Assembly: GCF_019219075.1 (NCBI RefSeq) | Contig: NZ_JAHUWJ010000029.1 | Span: forward strand, 1 to 64,000 | Reading direction: 5' to 3' | Source: Chitinophaga sp. sic0106 | GTDB lineage: Bacteria; Bacteroidota; Bacteroidia; Chitinophagales; Chitinophagaceae | DNA: 64,000 nucleotides | Shown here: positions 9,625 through 19,245 of the stretch, in pieces | Numbering within the stretch: the first letter of the stretch is position 1 | Layout: each line of letters starts with the position of its first letter | The notes under the pieces: generated by a model | The model's input: only the letters and a program-made list of their open reading frames with translations | Told to the model about the DNA's origin: nothing | Database searches by the model: none | Translations under genes and position numbers: made by a program

Positions 9625-11208
9625 TTATCCCCACTTCTCAATACTAATACCTTCCAGCTGCTGCCGCAAAGCCTCCGTCGCATTACCGTTTACCAGCGCA
9701 CCCTGCGCAGTGCTGGGATAAATATCTTCAAAAGTTCTTACCTGGTTCATAAACACCCTGCGGTACATATGCCTGCGGGTAACCTGGTGCGGATCAGGCA
9801 AGCCCGCCGCTGCAGCCAGTTCCATAGCACTCTCAATAGTATCTCTGTGGTAGTTGGCTACCCGTTGCTTTTTATCACTCACTACCAGGCCTTCCATTAA
9901 CCACTTGTTCTGTGTGGCCACGCCGGTAGGACAGGTATTGGTATTACAAAGCAATGCCTGAATGCAGCCAATGGCCATCATCATGGCACGGGCGCTGTTA
10001 CAGGCATCCGCTCCCAGCGCAAGTGCGCGCAGGATATGATAACCTGTCATCACTTTGCCGGAAACAATCAGCCTGATCTCTTTTCGTATATTGAATCCCG
10101 TTAGCGTGTCATGTACAAACGCCAACCCATCCATCATAGGCATACCTACTGAATTGGAAAACTCCGGAGGTGCAGCACCGGTGCCACCTTCACCGCCATC
10201 CACCGTAATAAAATCCGGGTAAATATTGGTGGCAATCATCGCTTTGCAGATAGCGTAAAATTCGTTCGGCTGACCTATACACAACTTAAAACCTACCGGT
10301 TTCCCCTTACTCAATTCCCGCAGCTTTCCAATGAACAGCATCATTTCCCTGGGACTATTGAAAGCAGTATGATAAGGAGGGGAGAACACGGTTGTTCCTG
10401 GTTTTACATGCCGGATGGCGGCAATTTCCGGTGTGTTCTTGGAAGCAGGTAATATCCCACCATGGCCTGGCTTAGCACCCTGTGATATTTTCAGTTCCAC
10501 CATTCTTATCTGTGGCAAAGCCACTTTTTCCGCAAACAGCTCCGGGGAAAAATTACCATTGTCATCCCGGCAACCAAAGTAGCCGGTGCCTATCTGCCAG
10601 ATGATGTCGCCGCCCTGCCTGAGGTGATGCTCGCTGATGCCACCTTCGCCGGTATTATGTGCGAAGTTGCCGATTTTAGCGCCGCCGTTCAAGGCTTCCA
10701 CCGCGTTGGCACTGAGGGAGCCGTAGCTCATGGCGCTCACATTCAGGATGCTGGCAGAGTAAGGTTGTGTACAATCTTTACCACCAATCAGCACCCGCGG
10801 GTCTTTATCCATTTTGTCAAAATCCTGCGGCTGTATGGAATGGGCCATCCATTCATACCCTTCCGCATATACGTTAAACTGCGTCCCGAAAGGTTGGGAG
10901 TCCAGCTCCCGTTTCGCACGCTGGTATACAGTGGATCTGTCGATCCGGTTGATCGGTCGGCCATCAATATCACTCTCCACAAAGTATTGATGCACTTTAG
11001 GCCGCATAGCCTCCATCCAGTAACGCATCCTGCCCAGCACCGGGAAGTTGCGGATGATGGCATGCCTGGTTTGCATCATGTCAAATATTCCCATTACAAC
11101 AATCGGTAAGAGGAGTAGCAACAACCACCATACCCAGGGGAAATAGAACCCCAGCACAATAACTCCTAAAAGACTCAATGCAGAAAAAATGATAAATCTC
11201 TTAGCCAT
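9625..11208 (-). CDS. FMN-binding glutamate synthase-like oxidoreductase, membrane anchored
   Basis: A 527-residue protein related to the central and FMN domain of the glutamate synthase large subunit. Two hydrophobic segments at residues about 4-40 anchor it in the membrane. The FMN-barrel blocks follow: LNVSAMSYGSLSANAVEALN, KISQGAKPGHGGILP, VDGGEGGTGAAP and CNTNTCPTGVATQ. The cysteines of the last block, with GC just upstream, match the ligands of the 3Fe-4S cluster in GltB. It lacks the amidotransferase domain, so it is not a full glutamate synthase; stand-alone GltB-domain proteins of this kind have no agreed role. No GltD partner is adjacent. Confidence 0.88.
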   Translation of the reverse strand: MAKRFIIFSALSLLGVIVLGFYFPWVWWLLLLLLPIVVMGIFDMMQTRHAIIRNFPVLGRMRYWMEAMRPKVHQYFVESDIDGRPINRIDRSTVYQRAKRELDSQPFGTQFNVYAEGYEWMAHSIQPQDFDKMDKDPRVLIGGKDCTQPYSASILNVSAMSYGSLSANAVEALNGGAKIGNFAHNTGEGGISEHHLRQGGDIIWQIGTGYFGCRDDNGNFSPELFAEKVALPQIRMVELKISQGAKPGHGGILPASKNTPEIAAIRHVKPGTTVFSPPYHTAFNSPREMMLFIGKLRELSKGKPVGFKLCIGQPNEFYAICKAMIATNIYPDFITVDGGEGGTGAAPPEFSNSVGMPMMDGLAFVHDTLTGFNIRKEIRLIVSGKVMTGYHILRALALGADACNSARAMMMAIGCIQALLCNTNTCPTGVATQNKWLMEGLVVSDKKQRVANYHRDTIESAMELAAAAGLPDPHQVTRRHMYRRVFMNQVRTFEDIYPSTAQGALVNGNATEALRQQLEGISIEKWG

Positions 11209-11271
11209 AGGACAGATTATTTCCTTGAATTTAAGTTATTTATGTGTGACGCTGAAATTCCGCTGCAGTAG

Positions 11272-11338
11272 AGCCGCAATGCTTGCGGCTATCCGCTTCA
11301 ATCCCACTGATCAATAGGATAGCCGCAAGTATTGCGGC
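11272..11338. repeat. BIME-like element: two facing GCCGCAA hairpins
   Basis: The left arm AGCCGCAATGCTTGCGGC is itself a hairpin (GCCGCAA/TTGCGGC with a 3-nt loop). The right arm GCCGCAAGTATTGCGGC is a second such hairpin. TATCC and GGATA extend the pairing, so the two arms also form a long inverted repeat with one mismatch around a 22-nt centre. This is the architecture of paired REP sequences. Confidence 0.7.
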
Positions 11339-11407
11339 GCTACGGTGCCAAAACAAGAACCTCCGACCCACCCAATAGTTCACTAGAAACTGAACCATTG
11401 AAATCAA

Positions 11408-11437
11408 TTGCAAAAATTGCAAATTCAATTTTTGCAA
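11408..11437. promoter_or_regulatory. Perfect inverted repeat, possible operator
   Basis: TTGCAAAAATTG (11408-11419) and CAATTTTTGCAA (11426-11437) are exact complements separated by 6 bases. TTTGCA motifs continue just downstream. It lies about 165 bp before the GH20 hexosaminidase start, and about 200 bp before the divergent GltB-like gene. The regulator is unknown. Confidence 0.45.
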
Positions 11438-11602
11438 CGTTTGCATATTTGCATTTTAGTAACTATATTACAACGCGCTACCGGCAATTCAGCCGCCAAC
11501 CGCATCAACCAGGATTGATATGCCATTATACATAATCCCCGAAGGGACCCGTCTGTGTAGTAGAACATACCATTTTCAGATCTTACATAATTCATCCAAT
11601 TA

Positions 11603-14203
11603 ATGATGTTTAAGCATTTAAGTAAACTGGTTGCAGTACCTATGGTGATGGCCGCCACAATCCATGTGCAGGCGCAGCAAACACCTTACGATCTCTCGCG
11701 TTTAAAATCATCCTGGGAAGTAGTAGAAAATAACTACCAGGGAAAAATGCAGTTCCTTTCTTCTTTTACTTTTATTAACAACGGTAGTAATCCGTTTCCC
11801 TCAAAAGACTGGCAGCTGTATTTCAACTTCGTTCGCATGATCAAGCCGGGACAACAACTGCCAGGCGTGAAACTCGAACATGTAAACGGCGATTTGTATC
11901 GACTTTCACCTACCGCCGAGTTTAAAGGCATTGCCCCTGGCGACTCCATCAAAGTAAATTTCGCCAGCGATGCCTGGGCCGTAAACTTTACAGATGGTCC
12001 TACAGGTATCTACGTAGTGTGGGCAGGACAACCTACCAAAGGTTTTCCTTTGAAAGATTACACCATCCGCCCTTCTACCTCTGCCCGACAGCTGATGCGC
12101 TATCCCGGCGATAAAAGTGCGGTAGTAACACCCACACAGATATTTAAACAGAACGCTGTTACCAAAGATATTCCCCTGGCCCAGCTGCCACTGGTTTTCC
12201 CAACGCCGGTATCCTACAATACCACCGCGGGCAACCTGGTGCTGGACGCATTCCCGGACATCAAAGCTGATGACCGGCTGGCCGCAAGCGCCCGATTCCT
12301 CAATAATGAACTGATTACATTGCTTGGTAAACGTGCTACAGGTAAGGTGGTTATCAATTTCAAAGTGGACGAGTCCCTGGCTGCAGATGCCTACAAGTTA
12401 GATGTAACACCGCAAGGTGTCACCATCGCCGCCTCCGATAATGAAGGGGCGTTTTACGGTATTCAGTCCCTGAAAGCCCTGATATCACCTGCCGCATGGG
12501 CCGGTATGCCTAAGACTATCAGCATCCCGGCCGTGCAGGTGAGCGATTACCCGCGCTTTAAGTACCGCGCATTTATGATCGATGTAGCCCGCAACTTCCA
12601 TGATAAAAAGGACCTGCTGCGACTCATCGACGTAATGGCACTCTACAAGCTCAATGTCCTGCACTTCCACTTCAGCGATGATGAAGGCTGGCGCCTGGAA
12701 ATTCCGGGACTGCCTGAACTCACAGACGTAGGCGCCCGCCGTGGTCATACGCCTGATTTCAAATCTATGCTGCCTCCGTCCTACGGCTCTGGTCCCGACT
12801 CTACCAACGCCGCCGGTACCGGTTATTTCAGTCGCGCCGATTTTATCGAGATCCTGAAATATGCAACGGAAAGGCATATACGCGTATTACCCGAAATCGA
12901 ATCCCCAGGTCACGCACGCGCCGCCGTTAAGTCCATGGAAGTTCGTTACGACCGGCTCGCAGCCCAGGGACGCCAGCAGGAAGCTGCCGAATACCTGCTG
13001 ACCGACCTCAAGGACAAATCTACCTACCACTCAGTACAGTACTGGAACGACAACGTCATGAACGTAGCCCTTCCATCTACCTATAAATTCCTGGAAAAAG
13101 TAATTACTGAAATACAGGCCATGTATAAGGAAGCAGGCGCACCGCTTGCCGCTGTACATATGGGGGGAGATGAAGTGCCACACGGCGTATTTGAGCAGTC
13201 GCCGGCTTGTATTGCACTGATGCAGCACGACAAAAACATTAAAAACGTGGACGACCTCTGGTACTACTTCTATCGTAAAGTACACCAGATCCTACAGGCG
13301 AAAAACCTGGAAGTAGCAGGATGGGAAGAAACCGGTATGCGCAAAACCACGATTGATGGTAAGGCCGCCAGCATTCCTAACCCCGACTTTGCCAATGATA
13401 ACTTCCAGCTGAACGTATGGAATAACGTGATTGGTGGCGGACAGGAAGACCTCTCGTACCGCCTCGCCAACGCAGGTTATAAAGTTATCCTCTCCGGCGT
13501 GAGCAACTTCTATTTCGATATGGCATACATGAAATCCTTTGATGAACCTGGGTTCTACTGGGGTGGATTTGTGGATATCGATAAGCCGTTCTACTTCATA
13601 CCGTTCGACTACTACAAAAATTCAAAAGTAGATGGTAAAGGTGATCCCGTTACTGCCGCTACTTTCATGGGTAAAGACCGCCTCACCGGTTTCGGTCAGT
13701 CCAATATCCGCGGTATCCAGGGCCTGCTCTGGAGCGAAACGGTGACCAACTCCGACCGGATGGAATATATGATCTACCCTAAAATGTTAGGACTGGCAGA
13801 AAGAGCGTGGGCACAAGATCCGGCATGGGCTACAGAAAAGGATTCCGCGAAAGCAGAGCAGCTGTACAGCCAGGCCTGGAGCGTGTTTACCAACGTGGTA
13901 GGCAAGCGTGAACTCCCTCGCCTCGATAAACTCAACGGTGGTTATAATTACCGCATCCCTACTGCCGGTGTGCAGGTAAATGAAGGTGAAGTAAGCGTAA
14001 ACTCACAGTTCCCCGGAATGGTGATCCGCTATACTACTAACGGTGACGAGCCTACGCAGAAAAGTCCTGTTTATACCGCTCCATTTAAAGCCGGTGGTAA
14101 AACGGTGAAAGTGCGCGTGTTCGATACCCGTGGACGGAGCAGTCGCAGCACAACTGTAAAAGTGCCGCAGCCGCAGGAACAACTGAGAAATAACCGCAAC
14201 TAA
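11603..14203 (+). CDS. Secreted beta-N-acetylhexosaminidase, GH20
   Basis: An 866-residue protein that removes terminal N-acetylhexosamine from chitin oligomers or glycoconjugates by substrate-assisted catalysis. The signal peptide is MMFKHLSKLVAVPMVMAATI followed by HVQAQ. A CHB_HEX-type beta domain covers about 28-180, a GH20b-like domain about 195-320, then the TIM barrel. The catalytic Asp-Glu pair is D523-E524 in HMGGDEVPHG, and YKLNVLHFHFSDDEGWRLEI is the conserved barrel start. A C-terminal CHB_HEX_C-like domain ends the protein. Domain order matches the chitobiase-like bacterial GH20 group. It is followed closely by other exported proteins but is probably transcribed alone. Confidence 0.95.
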   Translation: MMFKHLSKLVAVPMVMAATIHVQAQQTPYDLSRLKSSWEVVENNYQGKMQFLSSFTFINNGSNPFPSKDWQLYFNFVRMIKPGQQLPGVKLEHVNGDLYRLSPTAEFKGIAPGDSIKVNFASDAWAVNFTDGPTGIYVVWAGQPTKGFPLKDYTIRPSTSARQLMRYPGDKSAVVTPTQIFKQNAVTKDIPLAQLPLVFPTPVSYNTTAGNLVLDAFPDIKADDRLAASARFLNNELITLLGKRATGKVVINFKVDESLAADAYKLDVTPQGVTIAASDNEGAFYGIQSLKALISPAAWAGMPKTISIPAVQVSDYPRFKYRAFMIDVARNFHDKKDLLRLIDVMALYKLNVLHFHFSDDEGWRLEIPGLPELTDVGARRGHTPDFKSMLPPSYGSGPDSTNAAGTGYFSRADFIEILKYATERHIRVLPEIESPGHARAAVKSMEVRYDRLAAQGRQQEAAEYLLTDLKDKSTYHSVQYWNDNVMNVALPSTYKFLEKVITEIQAMYKEAGAPLAAVHMGGDEVPHGVFEQSPACIALMQHDKNIKNVDDLWYYFYRKVHQILQAKNLEVAGWEETGMRKTTIDGKAASIPNPDFANDNFQLNVWNNVIGGGQEDLSYRLANAGYKVILSGVSNFYFDMAYMKSFDEPGFYWGGFVDIDKPFYFIPFDYYKNSKVDGKGDPVTAATFMGKDRLTGFGQSNIRGIQGLLWSETVTNSDRMEYMIYPKMLGLAERAWAQDPAWATEKDSAKAEQLYSQAWSVFTNVVGKRELPRLDKLNGGYNYRIPTAGVQVNEGEVSVNSQFPGMVIRYTTNGDEPTQKSPVYTAPFKAGGKTVKVRVFDTRGRSSRSTTVKVPQPQEQLRNNRN

Positions 14204-14218
14204 TAAAATATCTTAAGC

Positions 14219-14251
14219 TGTTGTTTTCCCGCCGTTGGCGGGAAAACAACA
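14219..14251 (+). terminator. Hairpin after GH20 gene
   Basis: TGTTGTTTTCCCGCC (14219-14233) pairs exactly with 14237-14251 around a GTT loop. There is no T run on the plus strand, so it may be a 3'-end stabiliser rather than a classic terminator. Confidence 0.6.
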
Positions 14252-14382
14252 ATTGAGTGAAACCAAAAGTGCCACTCCGAAAAAAAACACAAAACACAAA
14301 CACAAAACACAAGCCTTAGCTGCTTACCTGCTTTGCTGCTTTGCGAGCAAAAAAGACAAACCACAATTCCTTGCAGAAAAAG

Positions 14383-14399
14383 ATCCGCCGCAGGCGGAT
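14383..14399. repeat. Short hairpin ATCCGCC-GCA-GGCGGAT
   Basis: A 7-bp perfect stem with a GCA trinucleotide loop, REP-like in form, in the gap before the DUF5916 gene. Confidence 0.4.
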
Positions 14400-14449
14400 G
14401 ACAGATCAACAGTGAGCCGGATATTTCTACGACCCATAATAGATTAACT

Positions 14450-16627
14450 GTGTTACGAATTCCACGATTACTATGCTTATGCCTCTGCTGGCCAGCATTA
14501 CTATTTGCACAAAAGAAAAATGAAGCCTGGAAGCTCCCGCTTACCCGTGCTGTATCTCCTGTTAAAATTGATGGCGTCATCGACGAGGAAGCCTGGCGCA
14601 ATGCCCCTGTGGCAAAGGATTTTCGCATGGTACTACCCATGGATACCAGCGCGGCTAAGCTGCGTACAGAGGTGCGCATGGTGTATGATCAGCAGCGCCT
14701 GTACATCCTGGTGGAAAACTATACCGATGGCAGCAAACCTTATATGGTGGAGTCGCTGCGCCGCGATTTCTCCTTCCTGAAAAACGATAACTTCATCCTT
14801 TTCATGGACCCGTTTGACGACCAGACCAACGGTTTTGCCTTCGGTGCCAATGCTGCCGGCGCCCAGTGGGACGGCCTCATGTACGATGGCGGTAAGGTGG
14901 ACCTCAGCTGGGATAACAAGTGGGTGAGCGCCGTGAAAAATTACCCGGATAAATGGGTGTTCGAAGCCGCTATACCGTTTAAGACTATACGATATAAGAA
15001 AGGGGTGACCCAATGGGGGATCAACTTTAGCCGCAATGATCTTAAAACAACGGAGAAATCGGCCTGGGCGCCTGTTCCGAGGCAGTTTCCTACTGCCTCC
15101 CTGGCCTATACAGGCACTTTGCAGTGGGACAGTACACCGCCGCCTGCGGGCCCTAATATCTCCATAATACCATATTTGCTGGGTGGGGTATCAAAAGATT
15201 ATGCCGCACACGGCAATACTACCTGGCGCCGGGATGCCGGCCTGGATGCGAAAATAGGTATTACCTCCTCGCTCAACCTGGACCTCACCGTTAACCCTGA
15301 TTTCTCGCAGGTAGATGTGGATAAACAGGTGACCAACCTGGATCGGTTCGAATTATTTTTTCCGGAGAGACGTCAGTTTTTCCTGGAAAATGGTGATCAG
15401 TTTTCCAACTTTGGCTACAGCACGCTAAGGCCCTTTTTTTCGCGGCGTATAGGCCTGGGAGTACCTATTCAGTTTGGCGCCAGACTGAGCGGCAAGCTGA
15501 ATAAGGATTGGCGGCTCGGTCTTATGAATATGCAAACCGCTGCGAAAGATGAACTGCTGCTGCCGGCGCAAAACTATACGGTGGCCGCTTTGCAGCGCCG
15601 TATGTTTACCCGTTCCAATCTGGGTTTCCTGTTTATTAATAAGGAGTCGCTGAACTATACACCTACACAGGAAGCGGGCAAGCCCGTGTATAGCCAGTAT
15701 AACCGCAACTTCGGGCTGGAATACAACCTGGCCTCCAGCAACAACTTCTGGACGGGCAAGGCGATGGTACTAAAATCGTATAGCCCTGACCGTTCGGGCA
15801 GCGACTGGGCTACTGCTGCTAACCTGCAGTACACCAGTAAAGTATGGAACATAGGCTGGCAGCACGAATACGTAGGCCATAATTATAATGCCGAAGTAGG
15901 CTATGTGCCACGCCGGGGATATATTAAAGTAGCACCTACTGCTACCCGCTTGTTTTTCCCAGTGTCCGGGCAGGTGCTGAGCCACGGGCCGCAGGTGACT
16001 AGCACCTGGTTTATGGATGAGCAGTTTCATCGCACGGATAATGAAACCATGCTGAATTATGGTTTCGTGTTCCGGCAGCGTAATACTTTGAATGTATGGA
16101 CTTCCAATACCTATATCAGGCTGCTGCAGGAGTTTGATCCTACCAATACGGGGAAGGACAGCCTGGCCGTTAATAGCACGCATAGCTGGAATACCGTGGG
16201 GGCCGACTATGTATCACAGCCGCAGCAACTGTTTACCTACGCATTTTCTGCCCGTTACGGCGGCTATTATGCAGGCGGGCGGCGACTCATGCTCAATACC
16301 GAGCTTGGCTACCGTTTTCAGCCTTATGTGAGCATTGCGTTGAGCGCCAATTATAATGATATCCGGTTAGGAGCGCCATGGGGCTATAATTCTTTCTGGC
16401 TGGTAGGTCCCCGTTTGGATGTAACGATGACGAATACACTGTTTTTCACCGGTTTCATGCAGTATAATGAGCAGATGAAGAACATTAACCTGAATACCCG
16501 GCTGCAGTGGAGGTACCGTCCGGCGTCGGATTTATTTATTGTTTATACGGATAACTACCTCCCGGAACCCTTTTACGTCAGGAACCGGGCGCTGGTGTTA
16601 AAATTAGTCTACTGGTTTAATCTGTAA
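14450..16627 (+). CDS. CBM9-like / DUF5916 exported protein
   Basis: A 725-residue protein with signal peptide (LRIPRLLCLCLCWPALLFAQ). Residues about 30-225 form a carbohydrate-binding family 9-like domain (VKIDGVIDEEAWRNAP, then NDNFILFMDPFDDQTNGFAF). The rest matches the DUF5916 region, with the marker FELFFPERRQFFLENGDQF and many alternating strands typical of an outer-membrane barrel; the C-terminus ends in an aromatic strand (LKLVYWFNL). The start is GTG at 14450, since no in-frame ATG precedes or lies within the signal peptide. DUF5916 proteins are common in Bacteroidota outer membranes; their exact function is not established. Confidence 0.85.
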   Translation: MLRIPRLLCLCLCWPALLFAQKKNEAWKLPLTRAVSPVKIDGVIDEEAWRNAPVAKDFRMVLPMDTSAAKLRTEVRMVYDQQRLYILVENYTDGSKPYMVESLRRDFSFLKNDNFILFMDPFDDQTNGFAFGANAAGAQWDGLMYDGGKVDLSWDNKWVSAVKNYPDKWVFEAAIPFKTIRYKKGVTQWGINFSRNDLKTTEKSAWAPVPRQFPTASLAYTGTLQWDSTPPPAGPNISIIPYLLGGVSKDYAAHGNTTWRRDAGLDAKIGITSSLNLDLTVNPDFSQVDVDKQVTNLDRFELFFPERRQFFLENGDQFSNFGYSTLRPFFSRRIGLGVPIQFGARLSGKLNKDWRLGLMNMQTAAKDELLLPAQNYTVAALQRRMFTRSNLGFLFINKESLNYTPTQEAGKPVYSQYNRNFGLEYNLASSNNFWTGKAMVLKSYSPDRSGSDWATAANLQYTSKVWNIGWQHEYVGHNYNAEVGYVPRRGYIKVAPTATRLFFPVSGQVLSHGPQVTSTWFMDEQFHRTDNETMLNYGFVFRQRNTLNVWTSNTYIRLLQEFDPTNTGKDSLAVNSTHSWNTVGADYVSQPQQLFTYAFSARYGGYYAGGRRLMLNTELGYRFQPYVSIALSANYNDIRLGAPWGYNSFWLVGPRLDVTMTNTLFFTGFMQYNEQMKNINLNTRLQWRYRPASDLFIVYTDNYLPEPFYVRNRALVLKLVYWFNL

Positions 16628-16963
16628 ATTCTGCAATGGGTTGCGTAGTTGCTAAGTCTTGCTGGTTGGGAGTTCTGATAATTTGATTATCACTCCTAAC
16701 CAAAATTTTATTTGTTAATCACGCCGTTGTTAAGAAATAATTTACATTCTCACCATTTCACTCATTTATTATTGTATCACAATACGCGGTTAATTTTCTC
16801 CACTGCACTAAGCAAGCATTGGGCTACGTAAAGTTTTCATTTACTATCGTTGTGAATACAAGCCCCCTATGGTGTCTACCATGGGGATTTGTGTTTGTAT
16901 ATTAACCGCTGCTTAACGACTGCATAACAATTTCACGATTGGAATGATATTATCATTGTAACA
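16628..16963. other. Intergenic region with two hairpins
   Basis: No gene seen. A hairpin around 16658-16697 (TGATAAT/ATTATCA core with flanking GGTTGGGAGT and ACTCCTAACC) follows the DUF5916 stop and is followed by an AT tract, suiting a terminator. A second, bulged hairpin lies near 16863-16888. Confidence 0.5.
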
Positions 16964-18289
16964 ATGTTGTTCTCTAATACCTCCATATCACTATACTTTA
17001 TTGGTGTGTTATTGTGTATGCAGGCCACTGCGCAGCAGGCCTGTATCACGGGAAAGGTGCCTGGTGGCCGTAATGGGCAGCAGGTGTCGGTGTCCTACTG
17101 GGTGCAGCCGGGCATATCCCCGGCGATTACCCAGGAAACGGCCCTGGTGCGGGATTCTTTCTATTGCAGCATTCCGGAGGCACAGGCAGGCCCGTTGTTC
17201 TTTTATGCGGATGCAGGGGAGGGCAGGAGCTTTCAGGGCATTATAGGCAGGAATGATAGTATTCATATTATTTTTTCGGGAGATACTATTTTGCTCTCTG
17301 GCAGAGGGGCCGCGTGTAGCCGTGTACTATACGTCTGCAAACGTTCCCTGTCCGCCACTACGGGAGACGCTACCCGGCAAATGGAACGGGAAAAGCAGTC
17401 GGTGCAGGCAATTGAAACGCAGTTGAGCCGTTGCCGTGATAGTATGCCGGCGGACATGCATGCCTTACTGCGGGCGGATTTGCTGGGACAGGTAGGCTCT
17501 CGCATGATCGGTACTTTCTGGCAGCAGGACCCAGACCTCCAGGAAACAATATACCAGCAGCACATCCGGCCGGCCTTACCGGATATTCCGGGTAGTGAAC
17601 AAAATGCTTTGTCTGCACGCTTTCTGGCTTATCAGCTGGAAAAAGCACAGGTAGATTATTACCGGAGCAGTCATCTGCAATGCACCAACAGCGCCGTGTA
17701 TGAATGGATTAAAACCCATTATAGCAGCGGGTTACAGGAAAAACTGCTGGCACACCAGCTGTTGATGGCCTTTGCCATGGGCGGCATGGAAGAGGAACTG
17801 GAAAACTGCGCAAAGGATTACCTCGCCTTTGTGCACGACCCTATCTGTAAACAGGCAGTAGCCATTCCATATAATAAGATGAAGCGGGGCATCCGCAAAG
17901 GCATACCGGCACCGGCTTTTAGTCTGCCCGATTTGCAGGGTAACCCCGTGTCGCTCAGTCAGTTCGCCGGTAAAGTGGTGCTGCTGCACTTTTGTTCCGA
18001 CGATGATAACCTGTTACCCACCCTCGATGAAATTTCAAAATGTTTTCAGAATGATCCCGTTGCCTTTTTGCATATAGGTATGAAACCCTTTGCTGTAAAG
18101 GGTGTTGGGATACAGTTATATCCCGGTGCACAATTTGCCACCATGCAGCAGCAATATAACGTGAACGCATGCCCCACATTAATTGTAATAACCCGCGACG
18201 GCAATATTTTCGCAGTGAAGCCGCCAAACCCCGCAGAGGACTACGGTACAGCGCTTACCAATATTATTTACGAGGCATTGCAGCAGTAA
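16964..18289 (+). CDS. Exported thioredoxin-fold protein lacking CxxC
   Basis: A 441-residue protein with signal peptide (MLFSNTSISLYFIGVLLCMQ, ATAQQ). Residues about 27-110 resemble the beta domain (DUF4369-like) that precedes TlpA domains in Bacteroidota. Residues about 305-440 have the AhpC/TlpA-type fold: PAPAFSLPDLQGNPVSLSQF, GKVVLLHFCSDDD, and the cis-proline segment NACPTLIVITRDG. Where active family members have WCxxC, this protein has HFCSDDD with a single cysteine, so disulfide reductase activity is doubtful. It may be a binding or chaperone-like member. It lies alone between hairpin-bearing gaps. Confidence 0.72.
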   Translation: MLFSNTSISLYFIGVLLCMQATAQQACITGKVPGGRNGQQVSVSYWVQPGISPAITQETALVRDSFYCSIPEAQAGPLFFYADAGEGRSFQGIIGRNDSIHIIFSGDTILLSGRGAACSRVLYVCKRSLSATTGDATRQMEREKQSVQAIETQLSRCRDSMPADMHALLRADLLGQVGSRMIGTFWQQDPDLQETIYQQHIRPALPDIPGSEQNALSARFLAYQLEKAQVDYYRSSHLQCTNSAVYEWIKTHYSSGLQEKLLAHQLLMAFAMGGMEEELENCAKDYLAFVHDPICKQAVAIPYNKMKRGIRKGIPAPAFSLPDLQGNPVSLSQFAGKVVLLHFCSDDDNLLPTLDEISKCFQNDPVAFLHIGMKPFAVKGVGIQLYPGAQFATMQQQYNVNACPTLIVITRDGNIFAVKPPNPAEDYGTALTNIIYEALQQ

Positions 18290-18369
18290 AAAAATATGGA
18301 TTCCTTCCAATAAATAGTGGGGCACTGCGTTTATTATGCGGACTCAGTATAACCGAAAGGACGCGACTG

Positions 18370-18385
18370 TAGCGCATACGCGCTA
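18370..18385. repeat. Short hairpin TAGCGC-ATAC-GCGCTA
   Basis: A 6-bp perfect stem downstream of the thioredoxin-fold gene, without a clear T run. Confidence 0.35.
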
Positions 18386-18529
18386 TTTACATGCAGCAAA
18401 ATTTATAGAACTACAATTAAATCAAGTTACTAATATTTACATTAAAATATATATATCACAAGCTTGGTTTAATCAGTACAATTCCGTAAATTAAATATTA
18501 TAACTCATCGTTAAGCCCCTCTATGCCAC

Positions 18530-18808
18530 ATGCCAAAGCGTTATTTTGACCGTTTACAGACCATTGATTACCTAATCAGGATCAAAGGCACCGGGAAGCC
18601 CGCTCAGTTAGCCAAGCGGCTTCGTATTTCCGAAAGAACACTCTATGAATTCCTCAAAATGATGAAGGAGTTAGGTGCTCCCATTGAATACGACCGGTAC
18701 AAGGAAAGCTACTATTACTCGGAAAAAGGTGGATTCAATATCAGGTTCACGAAGAACCTGGTCACCGCGAGTGCAGTACTCCTTACCTTCCTGATCACAT
18801 TGTGGTAA
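18530..18808 (+). CDS. Small helix-turn-helix protein
   Basis: A 92-residue protein. Residues about 5-55 form a DeoR/HTH_11-like winged helix: RLQTIDYLIRIKGTGKPAQL, then AKRLRISERTLYEFLKMMKE, followed by the wing APIEYDRYKESYYY. This is the DNA-binding half seen in WYL-domain regulators, but no WYL domain follows. The C-terminal residues 72-92 (LVTASAVLLTFLITLW) are hydrophobic and could be a membrane helix, which would be unusual. It could be a complete small regulator or the N-terminal part of a larger ancestral one. Target unknown. Confidence 0.7.
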   Translation: MPKRYFDRLQTIDYLIRIKGTGKPAQLAKRLRISERTLYEFLKMMKELGAPIEYDRYKESYYYSEKGGFNIRFTKNLVTASAVLLTFLITLW

Positions 18809-19245
18809 TCACGGCCTGATGCTCACTCACTTACGAGTGATGCCGCCGCATTGCACCCCAGGTGCCCAAGATGCCGCAGCCCGACCTTAACCCGCCGGCC
18901 GTCAGCATCTTTTGTTAGATCCATCAAACATTGGTGGACAGGGATACTTTTTGTATTCCTGTTCACCTTTTTTTGTTAATTCCTGTTCCGTTAACATTGA
19001 GTAAACAATTGACACTTTTATTATCGCCAATTTTATAGCCGGAAGAGTCCTAAAGCAATGTGCCAATGACAACTAATAACAGCCATCAGTGATCGATGAA
19101 ACAACGAATTTTTTTTCATAACGCGGTTTAGATTAGATTTTTAATACTACGCAGGTTTCTATCGAGTCACCTGCTACTTTTTTAGTCCGGTAAAGCAACC
19201 GCACCGGTTTGTGCTTCGTAATAAAAAAAATAATACATCAACTGT
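18809..19245. other. Intergenic region, no clear feature
   Basis: About 437 bp. AAGATGC and GCATCTT (18867-18916) could pair around a long loop followed by TT, a weak terminator candidate. The right half is AT-rich leader. No gene supported. Confidence 0.4.

Larger units (their letters stand above)
11209..11602. other. Divergent intergenic region with two inverted repeats
   Basis: No gene seen. It carries a REP/BIME-like element (11272-11338) and a perfect 12-bp inverted repeat (11408-11437) between two divergently transcribed genes. Confidence 0.7.
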
